Assembly (NCBI GenBank): GCA_027324255.1
Contig: DAHVTI010000215.1
Span: forward strand, 1 to 33,334
Length of the DNA stretch: 33,334 bases
DNA from: Bryobacterales bacterium
GTDB taxonomy: Bacteria > Acidobacteriota > Terriglobia > Bryobacterales > Bryobacteraceae
Direction: 5' to 3'
The notes below the pieces were generated by a model. The model ran no database searches. It saw only the letters and a program-made list of their open reading frames with translations, and was not told where the DNA came from. A program made the position numbers and the translations under genes. Shown here one piece after another: positions 6,746-15,545 of this stretch (positions within the stretch are counted from its first letter, which is position 1; each line of letters begins with the position of its first letter).

Positions 6746-7531
6746 CCGGTTGATCCTTCGGCTTATGTCGCGCCGACGGCGCGCGTGCACCCCGGTGCGG
6801 TGATCGGGCCCCAAACCAGAATCGGCGAGTATTGTGTCGTCGAGGAGGAGACGGCGATCGGCTCCGGGTGCCTGCTGGAGCCGTACGTTTACGTGAAGCG
6901 CTGGACGACGCTGGGCGACCACAACGAGATCAGCGCCGGCACCGTGCTGGGCACGGATCCGCTGGACAAAAACTTCGCGGGCGCGCGCAGCTACCTGGTG
7001 ATCGGCAACGGCAACAAGATCCGCGAGCACTACACGGTGTCGCGCGGCACGGCGCCGGAGAGCAAAACGATCATCGGCGACGGCAACTACATCATGACGT
7101 CGGGCCACATCGCGCACAACGCGGTGATCGGCAACCAGACGGTGATTGCGAGCTGCTCGCTGGTGTCGGGATATGTGGAGATCGAGGACCGGGCCTTCGT
7201 CAGCGGCGGCGTGGGCATCCACCAGTTTTCGCGCATCGGCACGCTGGCGATGATCGGTGGCAGCGTGCGGGTGAACCAGGACGCGCCGCCTTACTTCCTG
7301 TACGGCGGCCTGTACCTGAAGCCCACCGGGCTGAACATCGTGGGGTTGCGCCGGGCGGGCTTCACCGCGGCCGACGTGGCCCCGATCAAGCAGGCGTACA
7401 AGCTCCTCTACCGCAGCAAGCTGAAGCTGGAAGACGCGCTGTCGCGCATCGAGGCCGAAGCCGCGACGCCGCACACGCTCCATCTGGTAAAGTTCATCAG
7501 AGGCAGCAAAAGGGGCATCTGCCGCGAGTAG
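6743..7531 (+). CDS. lpxA: UDP-N-acetylglucosamine acyltransferase LpxA
   Basis: A 262-residue enzyme (the same length as the E. coli protein) that performs the first acylation of lipid A synthesis. Hexapeptide-repeat beta-helix occupies residues 1-190 and a helical C-terminal domain follows. His122 and His125 in GHIAHNAVIGN match the position of the E. coli catalytic His125, and KIREHYTVSRGT is the family substrate loop. The ATG at 6743 has no Shine-Dalgarno and lies directly behind a -10, so the message may be leaderless. The stop codon is 10 nt before the TolC-type gene, whose ribosome site overlaps the lpxA stop, so lipid A synthesis and export are probably co-transcribed. Confidence 0.95.
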   Translation: MPVDPSAYVAPTARVHPGAVIGPQTRIGEYCVVEEETAIGSGCLLEPYVYVKRWTTLGDHNEISAGTVLGTDPLDKNFAGARSYLVIGNGNKIREHYTVSRGTAPESKTIIGDGNYIMTSGHIAHNAVIGNQTVIASCSLVSGYVEIEDRAFVSGGVGIHQFSRIGTLAMIGGSVRVNQDAPPYFLYGGLYLKPTGLNIVGLRRAGFTAADVAPIKQAYKLLYRSKLKLEDALSRIEAEAATPHTLHLVKFIRGSKRGICRE

Positions 7532-7541
7532 GAGGCTGGAA

Positions 7542-8864
7542 GTGCGGATCACCGTGGTTGTGCTGGGCGGAGCGCTCTGCGTTTGCCCGCTGATGGCGCA
7601 GTGGACGCTGCAGGACGTGGTGCGCCGGGCGGGCGAGAAGTACGCGGGTGTGCAGGTGTCGTTCGAGCAGGCGGCAGCGGCGGCGGCGGCGGTGCAGCAG
7701 GCGCGCACGGCTTTTCTGCCGCGCGGCGACTTCTACGCGCAGGTGAACCGCGCGACACGGAACAACGTCTTTGGCATGCTGCTGCCGAATCCGGTGATTC
7801 CCTCGATTTCGGGACCGCCGCAAACAGCCAATGCGGGCACCAGCGTGTGCGGCTCGGCCACGGGGTTCCTGGTGCAGTGGGAGCCTTTCGACCTGGGCCA
7901 GCGCGGCGCGAAGGTGGCGAGTGCGGACGCGGGGCGCCGGCGCGCGGAGCGCACCTACGCGCGCACGCGATTCGAAGTGGAAGCCGCCGCGGCGGATGCG
8001 TACCTGACGGTGCTGGCCGCCGACCAGACGGTGAGCGGCGGGAAGGCGGCCGTGGAGCGCGCACGAAGCCTGTATGCGATGGCCGCCGCGCAGGCGGAAG
8101 CAGGCCTGCGGCCGGAGGCGGACGCGTCGCGCGCCAAGGCCGAACTGGCGGCGGCGGAGGCGCAGTTGATCCTGGCCGAGCAAGCGGCACGGACGGCGCG
8201 CATCGGCGTAACGCAGTGGACGGGCGACCGCTGGGATGCGGTGAAGCTGCAATCGAAGCTGGCGGTGAAGGATCCCGCCGCGCCCCCCGCGACGGGCGGC
8301 GCGCACCCCGCTGTGCGCGAGCAGGAAGAGGCCGTTCTGGAAGCGGCCAGCCGCCGGCACGAAGCGGACATCGCCTGGCGGCCGCGCTTCAACACGCAAA
8401 CGGCGCTGTATGCGCGCGGCACGGGCGACGCCGCGCAGATCGGGCCCCACTTCTACAATTGGGGCATCGGTTTCAGCGTGCTATTTCCCTTTCTGGACCT
8501 GCCTTCGATCCGCGCGCAGCAGCAGGTGGAGAAGCACAAAGTGCTGGCGGAGGAGGCGCGGCTGAAGCAGGTTTCCGCGGACCTGGACGCGCAACTGGAG
8601 CGGGCCCGGGCGGCGCTGGACGCGGCAAATCGGATCGCCGGGACGACGCCGGTGCTGCTGGAGGCGGCAAGCGCGGCCCATGCGCAGGCGCGGGCGCGTT
8701 ACCAGTCCGGCCTGGCCAGCATCGTCGAGGTATCCGACGCGCAGCGGCTGCTGTTGCAGGCGGAGGTGGACCAGTCGCTGGCGCGGCTCAACGTGTGGCG
8801 GGCGCAACTGGCCTTCGCCGTGGCGGCGGGCGACCTGGAGCCGTTTCTGGAGGCCGCGCGATGA
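7542..8864 (+). CDS. TolC-family outer membrane efflux protein
   Basis: A 440-residue outer-membrane channel subunit. It has a signal peptide (MRITVVVLGGALCVCPLMAQ), followed by two repeats of the long-helix outer membrane factor domain, rich in Ala/Gln/Glu coiled coil (about 30-200 and 260-430). The region around residues 70-110 (NNVFGMLLPNPVIPS and the following loop) matches the first beta-strand pair, and ARYQSGLASIVEVSDAQ is the family's second-repeat motif. AGGAGG sits 6 nt before the GTG start. It shares an ATGA overlap with the RND pump gene. The partner pump and adaptor follow directly, so a complete tripartite system is encoded. Confidence 0.9.
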   Translation: MRITVVVLGGALCVCPLMAQWTLQDVVRRAGEKYAGVQVSFEQAAAAAAAVQQARTAFLPRGDFYAQVNRATRNNVFGMLLPNPVIPSISGPPQTANAGTSVCGSATGFLVQWEPFDLGQRGAKVASADAGRRRAERTYARTRFEVEAAAADAYLTVLAADQTVSGGKAAVERARSLYAMAAAQAEAGLRPEADASRAKAELAAAEAQLILAEQAARTARIGVTQWTGDRWDAVKLQSKLAVKDPAAPPATGGAHPAVREQEEAVLEAASRRHEADIAWRPRFNTQTALYARGTGDAAQIGPHFYNWGIGFSVLFPFLDLPSIRAQQQVEKHKVLAEEARLKQVSADLDAQLERARAALDAANRIAGTTPVLLEAASAAHAQARARYQSGLASIVEVSDAQRLLLQAEVDQSLARLNVWRAQLAFAVAAGDLEPFLEAAR

Positions 8865-11800
8865 AGCTCGTCCATTTCGCACTTTCCCGGCCCGTCACCA
8901 TCACCGTGATCGTTCTGGCCGTCGCGCTGTTCGCCGGCCTGGCGGTGGTCCGCATGCCCGTGGACATTTTCCCCAAGCTGGGCGATCCGGCCATCTACGT
9001 CGCGCAGCCTTACGGCGGCATGGACCCTTCGCAGATGGAGGGCTTCCTGACGTACTACTTCGAGTACCACTTCCTGTACATCACCGGCATCGAGCACGTC
9101 GAGAGCAAGAGCATCCAGGGCGCCTCGCTGATGAAGCTGGTGTTCCACCCGCGGACGGACATGAGCTCCGCCATGGCGGAGGTGGTGGGCTACGTCAACC
9201 GCGCCCGCGCTTTCATGCCGCCGGGCACGGTGGGGCCGTTCATCACGCGCTTCGACGCCGGCAGCGTGCCGGTGGCGCAACTCGTGTTCACCAGCGACAA
9301 GCGCAGCGCCGGGGAACTGCAGGACATCGCGTTGAACCGGGTGCGGCCGCTATTTGCCACGCTGGAGGGCGTCTCGGCTCCGCCGCCATTCGGGGGGAAC
9401 CAGAAGACCATCGTGGTGCGGGCGCAGCCCGAGAAGCTGCGGCAGTACCGCATTTCGCCGGAAGAGCTGATGGCCGCCGTGAACCGCGCCAGCGCCGTGA
9501 TGCCTTCGGGCAACGTGCGGGCCGGCGACATCAACTACATCGCCTCCACCAACGCCGTGCTCGGCGCGAAGCTCGACGACCTGCTCGACGCGCCGGTGCG
9601 GCGCGGCGTGTGGCTGCGCGACGTGGCGACGATTGAAACCGGGACGGACATCGTCACGGGCTACGCGCACGTGAACGGGCGGCGGACTGTCTACATCCAG
9701 GTGACCAAGCGCGCCGACGCTTCCGCGCTGCGCGTAATCGAGCGCGTGAAGAACGAGCTGCCGGAGATGCGCAAGGTGGTGCCGGACGACGTGCGCGTGA
9801 CATTGGAGTTCGACCAGTCCGGCTACGTGGCCTCGGCCATCCGCAACCTGTCGTTCGAAGCGGTGCTGGGCGCGCTGCTGACCGGCCTGGCCGTGCTGTT
9901 GTTCCTGCGCGACTGGCGCGGGGCGCTGATCGTTATCACCACGATTCCCGTCTCCCTGTTGTCGGCGCTCGTGTGGCTGTGGGCGTTCGGACAGACCATC
10001 AACATCATGACGCTGGGAGGGCTGGCCCTGGCGGTGGGCGTGCTTGTGGACGAGGCCACGGTGGAGATCGAGAACATCCACTCGCACATGGCGTCGGGCC
10101 TCAAGCGGGCCGAGGCCGTGTTGGAGGCGTGCCGCAAGACGGCCACGCCGCGGCTGCTGGCCATGGTCTCCGTGCTGGCCGTGTTCGTGCCCGCCTACTT
10201 CATGACGGGCGTGGTGCGGCAGTTGTTCTGGCCGCTGGCGCTGGCCGTGGGGTGCGCAATGGTGTCGTCGTACCTGCTGTCGAGCACCCTGGTGCCGCTG
10301 ATGGCGTCACGCCTGCTGAGGGCCCACGTGGACGACCGCGTGCGAACGGCCGGCATCTACGGGCGCTACATCTCGCTGGTGCTGCGCTGGCGCTACCTGC
10401 TGGCGCCGTTCTACCTGGTGACCGCAGCGGGCCTGCTGTGGCTGCTGGCGCCGCGTCTGGGCCGCGAAGTGTTTCCGCCGGCGGGCGAGGAGATTTTCCA
10501 ATTGAGAATGCGTGCCGCCACGGGCACGCGCATTGAAAAGTCCGAGCAACTGTTGCTGAAGACTCTGGACGTGATCCAGCGCGAAGCCGGCAAGGACAAT
10601 GTGGCCATCTCCACCGGCTTCATCGGCGTGCAGCCGGCGAGCTACCCGATCAACACGATCTACCTCTGGACCAGCGGTCCGCAGGAGGCGGTGCTCAAAG
10701 TGGCGCTGAAGAGAGATGCGCCGCTGAAAGGCGAAGCCCTGCAGGAGCGGCTGCGGGCGCGCCTGAAAGCGGAGCTGCCCGGGGTCGCCTTCAGTTTTGA
10801 GCCGGGCGACATCGTCGGGCAGGTGATGAGCTTCGGTTCGGCGGCGCCGGTGGAGGTGGCGGTACAGGGACCGAACGTGGCCAACAGCCGCGCGCATGCC
10901 GCCAGGGTGAAGGCGGAGCTCGAGAAGATTCCTTCGCTGCGCGACCTGCAGTACGCGCAGGCGCTGGACTACCCCGTGATGGACGTCAAGATCGACCGGC
11001 GCAAGGCCGGCGAATTCGGGCTGACGATGGCGCAGGTGGCGAAGTCGATGGTGGCGGCGACGTCTTCGTCGCGCTTCGTCGAGCCCAACTACTGGCGCGA
11101 CCCGGCCAGCGGCAACGCGTTCCAGATCCAGGTGGAGATTCCGTATCAGCGCATGGATTCGCCCGATGCGCTGAGGGCCTTGCCGGTGATGTCCGGCGGC
11201 GAGGCGCGCCCGCTGCTGGGCGACGTCGCCACCGTGAGCGAGAGCAAGGCGATGGGGCTGGTGGAGCGCTACAACATGCAGCGGGTGGTGAGCCTGACGG
11301 CCAACATCCACGGCGAGACGCTGAGCGAAGCGGCGGCGGACATCGAACGGGCCATCGCCCGGGCGGGCGAGCCGCCGAAGGGCGTATCGGTGAAAGTGCG
11401 CGGCCAGATCCCGCCGTTGCAGGAGACGGAGACGAACCTGAAGTACGGCATCGCGGCCTCGCTGGTCGCCATCTTCCTGCTGCTGAGCGCGTTTTTTGAG
11501 AGCTTCCGGATCGGCCTGGCGGTGGTGCTGACCGGCCCGGCGGTGCTGGTGGGGGTGGTGCTGGCGCTGCTGGCTACTGGTACCACGTTGAACGTGCAGT
11601 CCTTCCTGGGCGCGGTGATGGCGACGGGCATCGCGGTGGCGAACTCGATTCTGCTGTGCTCGTTCGCCGAGCGCGCGCGCAAGGAGGGAGCGGACATTTC
11701 TGAGGCGGCTCACGGCGCGGCCGTGGGGCGGCTGCGGGCCATCCTGATGACGGCCACGGCCATGACGGCGGGCATGCTGCCCATGGCGTTGGGCCTGGGC

Positions 11801-11944
11801 GAGGGCGGAGCACAAACGGCGCCACTGGGCCGCGCGGTGATCGGCGGCCTGGCGGCGGCGACGGTGGCCACTCTCACCGTGCTGCCCGCCATTTACGCGG
11901 TAGTGATGAAGGGAACGGAGAGGAGCAGCGATGAAGTGGCTTAG
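8861..11944 (+). CDS. RND-family efflux pump inner membrane subunit
   Basis: A 1027-residue proton-driven transporter of the AcrB/CusA superfamily: an N-terminal TM helix, a porter domain, TM2-6 (about 330-480), a second porter domain, and TM8-12 (about 870-1015). The TM4 proton-relay motif reads VDEATVEIEN (396-405): Asp397 is conserved but the second acid is Glu398 where AcrB has Asp408. It starts MKLVHFALSRPVTITV, a normal RND N-terminus. The CusA/CzcA methionine and charged metal relay is not obvious, so a heavy-metal role is not supported; substrate is unknown. It overlaps the upstream gene by 4 nt and the adaptor by 14 nt. Confidence 0.92.
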   Translation: MKLVHFALSRPVTITVIVLAVALFAGLAVVRMPVDIFPKLGDPAIYVAQPYGGMDPSQMEGFLTYYFEYHFLYITGIEHVESKSIQGASLMKLVFHPRTDMSSAMAEVVGYVNRARAFMPPGTVGPFITRFDAGSVPVAQLVFTSDKRSAGELQDIALNRVRPLFATLEGVSAPPPFGGNQKTIVVRAQPEKLRQYRISPEELMAAVNRASAVMPSGNVRAGDINYIASTNAVLGAKLDDLLDAPVRRGVWLRDVATIETGTDIVTGYAHVNGRRTVYIQVTKRADASALRVIERVKNELPEMRKVVPDDVRVTLEFDQSGYVASAIRNLSFEAVLGALLTGLAVLLFLRDWRGALIVITTIPVSLLSALVWLWAFGQTINIMTLGGLALAVGVLVDEATVEIENIHSHMASGLKRAEAVLEACRKTATPRLLAMVSVLAVFVPAYFMTGVVRQLFWPLALAVGCAMVSSYLLSSTLVPLMASRLLRAHVDDRVRTAGIYGRYISLVLRWRYLLAPFYLVTAAGLLWLLAPRLGREVFPPAGEEIFQLRMRAATGTRIEKSEQLLLKTLDVIQREAGKDNVAISTGFIGVQPASYPINTIYLWTSGPQEAVLKVALKRDAPLKGEALQERLRARLKAELPGVAFSFEPGDIVGQVMSFGSAAPVEVAVQGPNVANSRAHAARVKAELEKIPSLRDLQYAQALDYPVMDVKIDRRKAGEFGLTMAQVAKSMVAATSSSRFVEPNYWRDPASGNAFQIQVEIPYQRMDSPDALRALPVMSGGEARPLLGDVATVSESKAMGLVERYNMQRVVSLTANIHGETLSEAAADIERAIARAGEPPKGVSVKVRGQIPPLQETETNLKYGIAASLVAIFLLLSAFFESFRIGLAVVLTGPAVLVGVVLALLATGTTLNVQSFLGAVMATGIAVANSILLCSFAERARKEGADISEAAHGAAVGRLRAILMTATAMTAGMLPMALGLGEGGAQTAPLGRAVIGGLAAATVATLTVLPAIYAVVMKGTERSSDEVA

Positions 11945-12722
11945 CGCGCTGGTGGCCCTGGCCGCCATGGGACAGACGGGCAAACTGCCGGCCGAGCTGG
12001 CGCCCTACCAGAAAGTGACCGTGCGGGCGCGCGTCGCCGGCACCGTGGAAAAGGTGCTGGTGGACCGCGGGAGTGTCGTGAAAGAGGGAGACCTGCTGGT
12101 GGAACTCTCCGCGCCCGAGATGCAGGCCCAGATCGCCGAAGCCGAGGCGCGCGCGCAGGCGATTGAAGCGCAGCGGGCCGAGGCGGAGGCGAAGCTGGCG
12201 GGGCTCGAAAGTACGCTCGAGAAGCTCAGGACGGCGGCGGCCACGCCAGGCGCGGTGGCGGCCAACGACGTGGTGCAGGCGGCCAAACAGGTGGACGCCA
12301 CCCGCGCCCTCATCGCGGCCATCGGGAAGAGCGCTTCGGCGGCGCGCGCGCAGGCCAAGGTGCTCTCGGAGATGCAGGCGTACCTTCGGATCACGGCCCC
12401 GTTTGCCGGGGTGATCACGGCAAGACTCGTCGATCGCGGCGCGCTGGCCGGAGGCCCGCTGCTCGAACTCGAGCAGGTGTCGCGGCTGCGGCTGGTGGTG
12501 CTGGTGCCGGAGAGCGAATGGAAAAACACGGCGCGCGGGGTGCGCGTGAACTTCACGGTGGCTTCGCACGGTGACCGCGTCTTCAGCGGCACGGTGGTGC
12601 GCATCTCGCGCTCGCTGGACGTGAAGACCCGCGCCATGGCCGTGGAGGCCGACGTCGATAATTCATCGGGAGCGCTGGCCCCGGGCATGTACGCCGAAGC
12701 TACGCTTGCCGTGAAGAAGTAG
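11931..12722 (+). CDS. RND efflux periplasmic adaptor (membrane fusion protein), short form
   Basis: A 263-residue adaptor linking pump to outer-membrane channel. It has a short N-terminal signal (MKWLSALVALAAMGQTG), a lipoyl half (VTVRARVAGTVEKVLVDRGSVVKEGDLL), an Ala/Glu-rich hairpin of about 100 residues, the second lipoyl half (LRITAPFAGVITARLVDRGAL), then a beta-barrel ending APGMYAEATLAVKK. It stops where the membrane-proximal domain would begin, about 100 residues shorter than AcrA-type adaptors. The end is not frayed, so this looks like a natural short form. The order outer-membrane factor, pump, adaptor is less common than adaptor first. AGGAG precedes the ATG within the pump gene's 3' end. 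Confidence 0.88.
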   Translation: MKWLSALVALAAMGQTGKLPAELAPYQKVTVRARVAGTVEKVLVDRGSVVKEGDLLVELSAPEMQAQIAEAEARAQAIEAQRAEAEAKLAGLESTLEKLRTAAATPGAVAANDVVQAAKQVDATRALIAAIGKSASAARAQAKVLSEMQAYLRITAPFAGVITARLVDRGALAGGPLLELEQVSRLRLVVLVPESEWKNTARGVRVNFTVASHGDRVFSGTVVRISRSLDVKTRAMAVEADVDNSSGALAPGMYAEATLAVKK

Positions 12723-14117
12723 ATGGAGCGGGTGCAGCGGCTGTGGTTCTGGGCGATCGTCGCCCTGCTGGAGGGGGCGGTGTGGTGGTGCGGGGTGTTC
12801 CCTTCGCAGGACGGTCCGGCGCACGCCTACAATGCCGCCCTGCTGCGCGCGCCGCTCGGGGATGTGTACGAGTTTCAGCGCGGACTCACCACCAACTGGA
12901 CGGCGCACCTGCTGCTGCTGCCGCTGCTCTCCGTGATGAGCCCGGAGAGCGCGGACAAGGCGGTGGTGACGCTGGCATTGCTGGTGTGCGCCGCCGGCGC
13001 AGCTTGCTGTTTGCGGCAGGCGCCCTGGCTTCTGCCTTTTGCCCTGCCGCTGTTTTTCAACGGGCTGCTCTTTTCGGGCTTCTACTCGTTTGTTTTCGGC
13101 CTGGGCTTCCTGCTGCTGGCGGGCGGCGGAGCGCGGCCGCGCTGGCTGTGGTTGGCGCTGTGCTGGTTGAGCCATCCGCTCTGCTGGGCGGCGGCGCTGG
13201 CGGCCGCGGCGGTGGAGGACTGGCCGCGGTGGCGGAGGCTGGCGCTGGAGGCGTCTCCCGGGTTGGCGTGCGCCATCCTGTTTGTCTTCCGGAGCAGCGG
13301 AGCAGGGATCACCGCGCCGCCGCTGCTGGCGGGGCACTTCAGCGAATTCTTCTTCGGAGAGAACCCGTTCGCCGTGGTCCATGCCGGTTACGCGCTGGCT
13401 GCCGGCGGGCTGATGGCGACGCTGTGTGGCACGGCCCTGTGGGCCTGGCGGCAGGGCGGCGCGCGCGACGGACTGGCGCTGCTGGCGGCCGCCTGCTGGG
13501 CGGCTTGGCCGCTGGCTCCCAAGCAGACGATGACAGGCAACCTGGTGCCGCGCCGCGTGCTGCTGTGCGCGCTGATCTTCACGCTGCTGTGGGTGAGCCG
13601 GCAGGAATGGAGCCGCCACCTTCAGGCGCGGACCTGGGCCGCGGGGGCTGTTCTGGCCACGCTGCTGGCCGGCGTTTCCGTGTGGCGCATGGCGGTCATT
13701 CAGCCGCCGCTGGCGGAGTATCGCGGCCTGAGGGTGGAAGGCACGACGCTGGCGCTGCGCTACTCGCTGGAGGCGGGCGGCCACGGCGCGATGCGCGGCG
13801 TGGATGCGTTTCTGCACGCCGCGGATTGGATGATGCTGCGCGACGGCGCGCTGGACGCCGACAACTACGAGGCCCGCACGGCCCACTTCCCGCTGCGTTA
13901 CCGGCGCGCTCCGGTGGAGGGGCTCATCAACACGAGCGCCGCGCCGCCGCGGGTGCAACTGCGCGAGACGAGCCTGCCGGATACCGTTTTACTGTGGGGC
14001 TATCCGGCGGAGGATCCGCTGCGGCAATCGCTGCGGCAACACTACCGGCTGGCGCAGCGCAGTGCGCCGCGGGGTCTGGGAGAAGTCTGGAGACGGATGC
14101 CGCCTACTGAGCGCTGA
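12723..14117 (+). CDS. Polytopic membrane protein of unknown function (possible GT-C-like fold)
   Basis: A 464-residue protein whose ATG abuts the adaptor stop codon (TAGATG), so it belongs to the efflux operon. About nine to ten membrane segments lie between residues 8 and 335; the last 125 residues are soluble. The first loop contains SQDGPAHAYNAALLRAP, an Asp and His placed like the catalytic loop of GT-C glycosyltransferases, which is the only functional hint. I cannot name a family. The tail includes a possible periplasmic domain (RVEGTTLALRYSLEAGGHG onward). The 3' end overlaps the convergent hpnI by 14 nt. Co-translation with an export pump suggests an envelope role, but this is inference. 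Confidence 0.6.
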   Translation: MERVQRLWFWAIVALLEGAVWWCGVFPSQDGPAHAYNAALLRAPLGDVYEFQRGLTTNWTAHLLLLPLLSVMSPESADKAVVTLALLVCAAGAACCLRQAPWLLPFALPLFFNGLLFSGFYSFVFGLGFLLLAGGGARPRWLWLALCWLSHPLCWAAALAAAAVEDWPRWRRLALEASPGLACAILFVFRSSGAGITAPPLLAGHFSEFFFGENPFAVVHAGYALAAGGLMATLCGTALWAWRQGGARDGLALLAAACWAAWPLAPKQTMTGNLVPRRVLLCALIFTLLWVSRQEWSRHLQARTWAAGAVLATLLAGVSVWRMAVIQPPLAEYRGLRVEGTTLALRYSLEAGGHGAMRGVDAFLHAADWMMLRDGALDADNYEARTAHFPLRYRRAPVEGLINTSAAPPRVQLRETSLPDTVLLWGYPAEDPLRQSLRQHYRLAQRSAPRGLGEVWRRMPPTER

Positions 14118-15231
14118 CAATTCGGCCGTCGCGCGAAAGCGTGATGCGCCGGCCGCGCCACCACGCTGTCCGGCCGGCTAAGCCCGCGCTCCACACCACA
14201 AAGGCCCACACGTCCCACAGGGGTAGCAGCGGAGCCAGGAACAGAGCCGGCCAATAACGCAGGACGGCGAATCCGGCCACGGCGCCCATGCTGGAACGCG
14301 CCACCCACAGCGCCGTGGCCGCGCCCACGTTGCCAACCGCCAGGTTTGCCAAGGCCCAGACCCCGGCGTGCGTCACCGGGAGTCCGGCGTAGCCGCCGGG
14401 CCGGGAGACGCGGATGGTGCGCGCCCAGCGGAGCTGGTGGCGCCAGACGGCGCGCCAGTCCGGACCGGCCAGGTGCGTATCGACGATCACCTCCGACATC
14501 ACGGCGTGCCGTCCGAGGGCGGTGATGCGGCGGGCCAACTGGTAGTCGTCGGCGATGTAGTCTGCAAAGGCCTCGAAGCCGCCCGCCGCTTCCAGGTCCG
14601 CGCGGCGGAAGCAGAGCGTGGATCCGAGGCCGAACTCCTGGACTCCGACCAGGGGCGCGACGAGCGTGGAGGGGATGAAATCGACGGCGATGCCCAGGCA
14701 TTCGAAGGCGCCGGCCAGAGTGGCCGAGGAAGCGCGGTAGAGGCAGGTGACGACGCCCGCGCGGGAGCTTTGCAGCGGGGCCGCGACCCGCCGCAGGTAG
14801 TCGCGGGGCACGCGGATGTCGGCGTCGTTGACGATGAGGACCGAGTGCTTCGCCTCGCGGGCGAGGTCGATGAGGCTGCCCACCTTGGCGTTGGCGGTTT
14901 TGGTGGAGCAGAACACGAGCCGCGCGCGCGCCGCGGGTTGATCGGCCAGCGCCGCGCGGATCACGGGGACGGCGGGGTCGTCTTCGTCCTGCACGCCGAG
15001 GAGCAGTTCGTACTCCGGGTAGTCCTGATCGAGGTGCGAGCGGATAGCCGCGTCGAGGGCTTCGTCGAGGCCGCGGACCGGTTTCAGGATGGAGACCGGC
15101 GGGGTGTGGGGCGGAATCGGTTTCGAGCGCCGGATCCGGCTGCGCTCCAGGAACACCAGGCAAGCCAGCAGCGCCACCGCCTGGTAGGCCAGGGCGATGG
15201 CGGCGGGCAGAAGTAGGAACAACGACAGCAT
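14104..15231 (-). CDS. hpnI: Hopanoid-associated glycosyltransferase HpnI (GT21, ceramide-glucosyltransferase-like)
   Basis: A 375-residue membrane glycosyltransferase. HpnI enzymes attach an N-acetylglucosamine-type sugar to bacteriohopanetetrol. An N-terminal TM helix (3-27) is followed by a GT-A domain with VSILKPVRGLDEAL (46-59), the metal-binding NDADIR (135-140), LVGVQEFGLGSTLCFRR (194-210), a DD pair in ADYIADDYQLARR (223-235) and HQLRW (265-269) in place of the usual (Q/R)xxRW. Two or three TM segments close the protein. The ATG overlaps the stop of the upstream mini-transporter by 1 nt (TGATG). Location in an operon with hpnJ supports the hopanoid assignment over sphingolipid synthesis. 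Confidence 0.82.
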   Translation of the reverse strand: MLSLFLLLPAAIALAYQAVALLACLVFLERSRIRRSKPIPPHTPPVSILKPVRGLDEALDAAIRSHLDQDYPEYELLLGVQDEDDPAVPVIRAALADQPAARARLVFCSTKTANAKVGSLIDLAREAKHSVLIVNDADIRVPRDYLRRVAAPLQSSRAGVVTCLYRASSATLAGAFECLGIAVDFIPSTLVAPLVGVQEFGLGSTLCFRRADLEAAGGFEAFADYIADDYQLARRITALGRHAVMSEVIVDTHLAGPDWRAVWRHQLRWARTIRVSRPGGYAGLPVTHAGVWALANLAVGNVGAATALWVARSSMGAVAGFAVLRYWPALFLAPLLPLWDVWAFVVWSAGLAGRTAWWRGRRITLSRDGRIVSAQ

Positions 15232-15545
15232 CAGTGTGAGAGCAGGGCCACGCCGGCCGCCACCAGCAGGGCTCCGGCCCAGCGGCGGGCGGTGACGTTT
15301 TCCTTGAGCATCCAGCGGGCCAGCAGCGTTTCCAGGACGAAGCTGGCGGCCGTGGCCGGGACCGCAAAGCTGAGGTCGGCCACCTTCAATAGCCGGGTAA
15401 AGCAGAAGAACGATGAGGCCATGAAGACGATGGACAGAGGCAGTTTCCACTTCGCGCCGCCGCGGCGCATGCCGTGCGATTGCAGCAGGTCCGCGCAGAC
15501 GGTGCTGAGGACGACGCCGGCCACCAGGGGCCACTGGAGCATCAT
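15231..15545 (-). CDS. Half-size EamA/SMR-type membrane protein (second of a pair)
   Basis: A 104-residue, four-helix membrane protein built like the small multidrug resistance/EamA half unit. Its last third (FVLETLLARWMLKENVTARRWAGALLVAAGVALL) is the typical EamA repeat end, with the conserved Glu and Gly positions. It is paired with a sister gene upstream, overlapping it by 4 nt (ATGA), and with hpnI downstream by 1 nt. Two short, non-identical half proteins encoded together resemble the ArnE/ArnF flippase pair that moves undecaprenyl-linked aminoarabinose. In this operon the cargo could be a glycosylated hopanoid or its sugar donor. That cargo is inference; the fold class is well supported. 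Confidence 0.75.
   Translation of the reverse strand: MMLQWPLVAGVVLSTVCADLLQSHGMRRGGAKWKLPLSIVFMASSFFCFTRLLKVADLSFAVPATAASFVLETLLARWMLKENVTARRWAGALLVAAGVALLSH

Noticed and set aside
7583-8860. In-frame upstream extension of the RND pump
   Set aside because: It covers the TolC-type gene in another frame with Gly/Arg-rich sequence; the normal RND N-terminus begins at the ATG at 8861.
8861-11944. Calling the RND pump a CusA/CzcA heavy-metal exporter
   Set aside because: The methionine/acid metal relay is not visible and the TM4 motif is VDEATVEIEN; the neighbouring genes give no metal signal.
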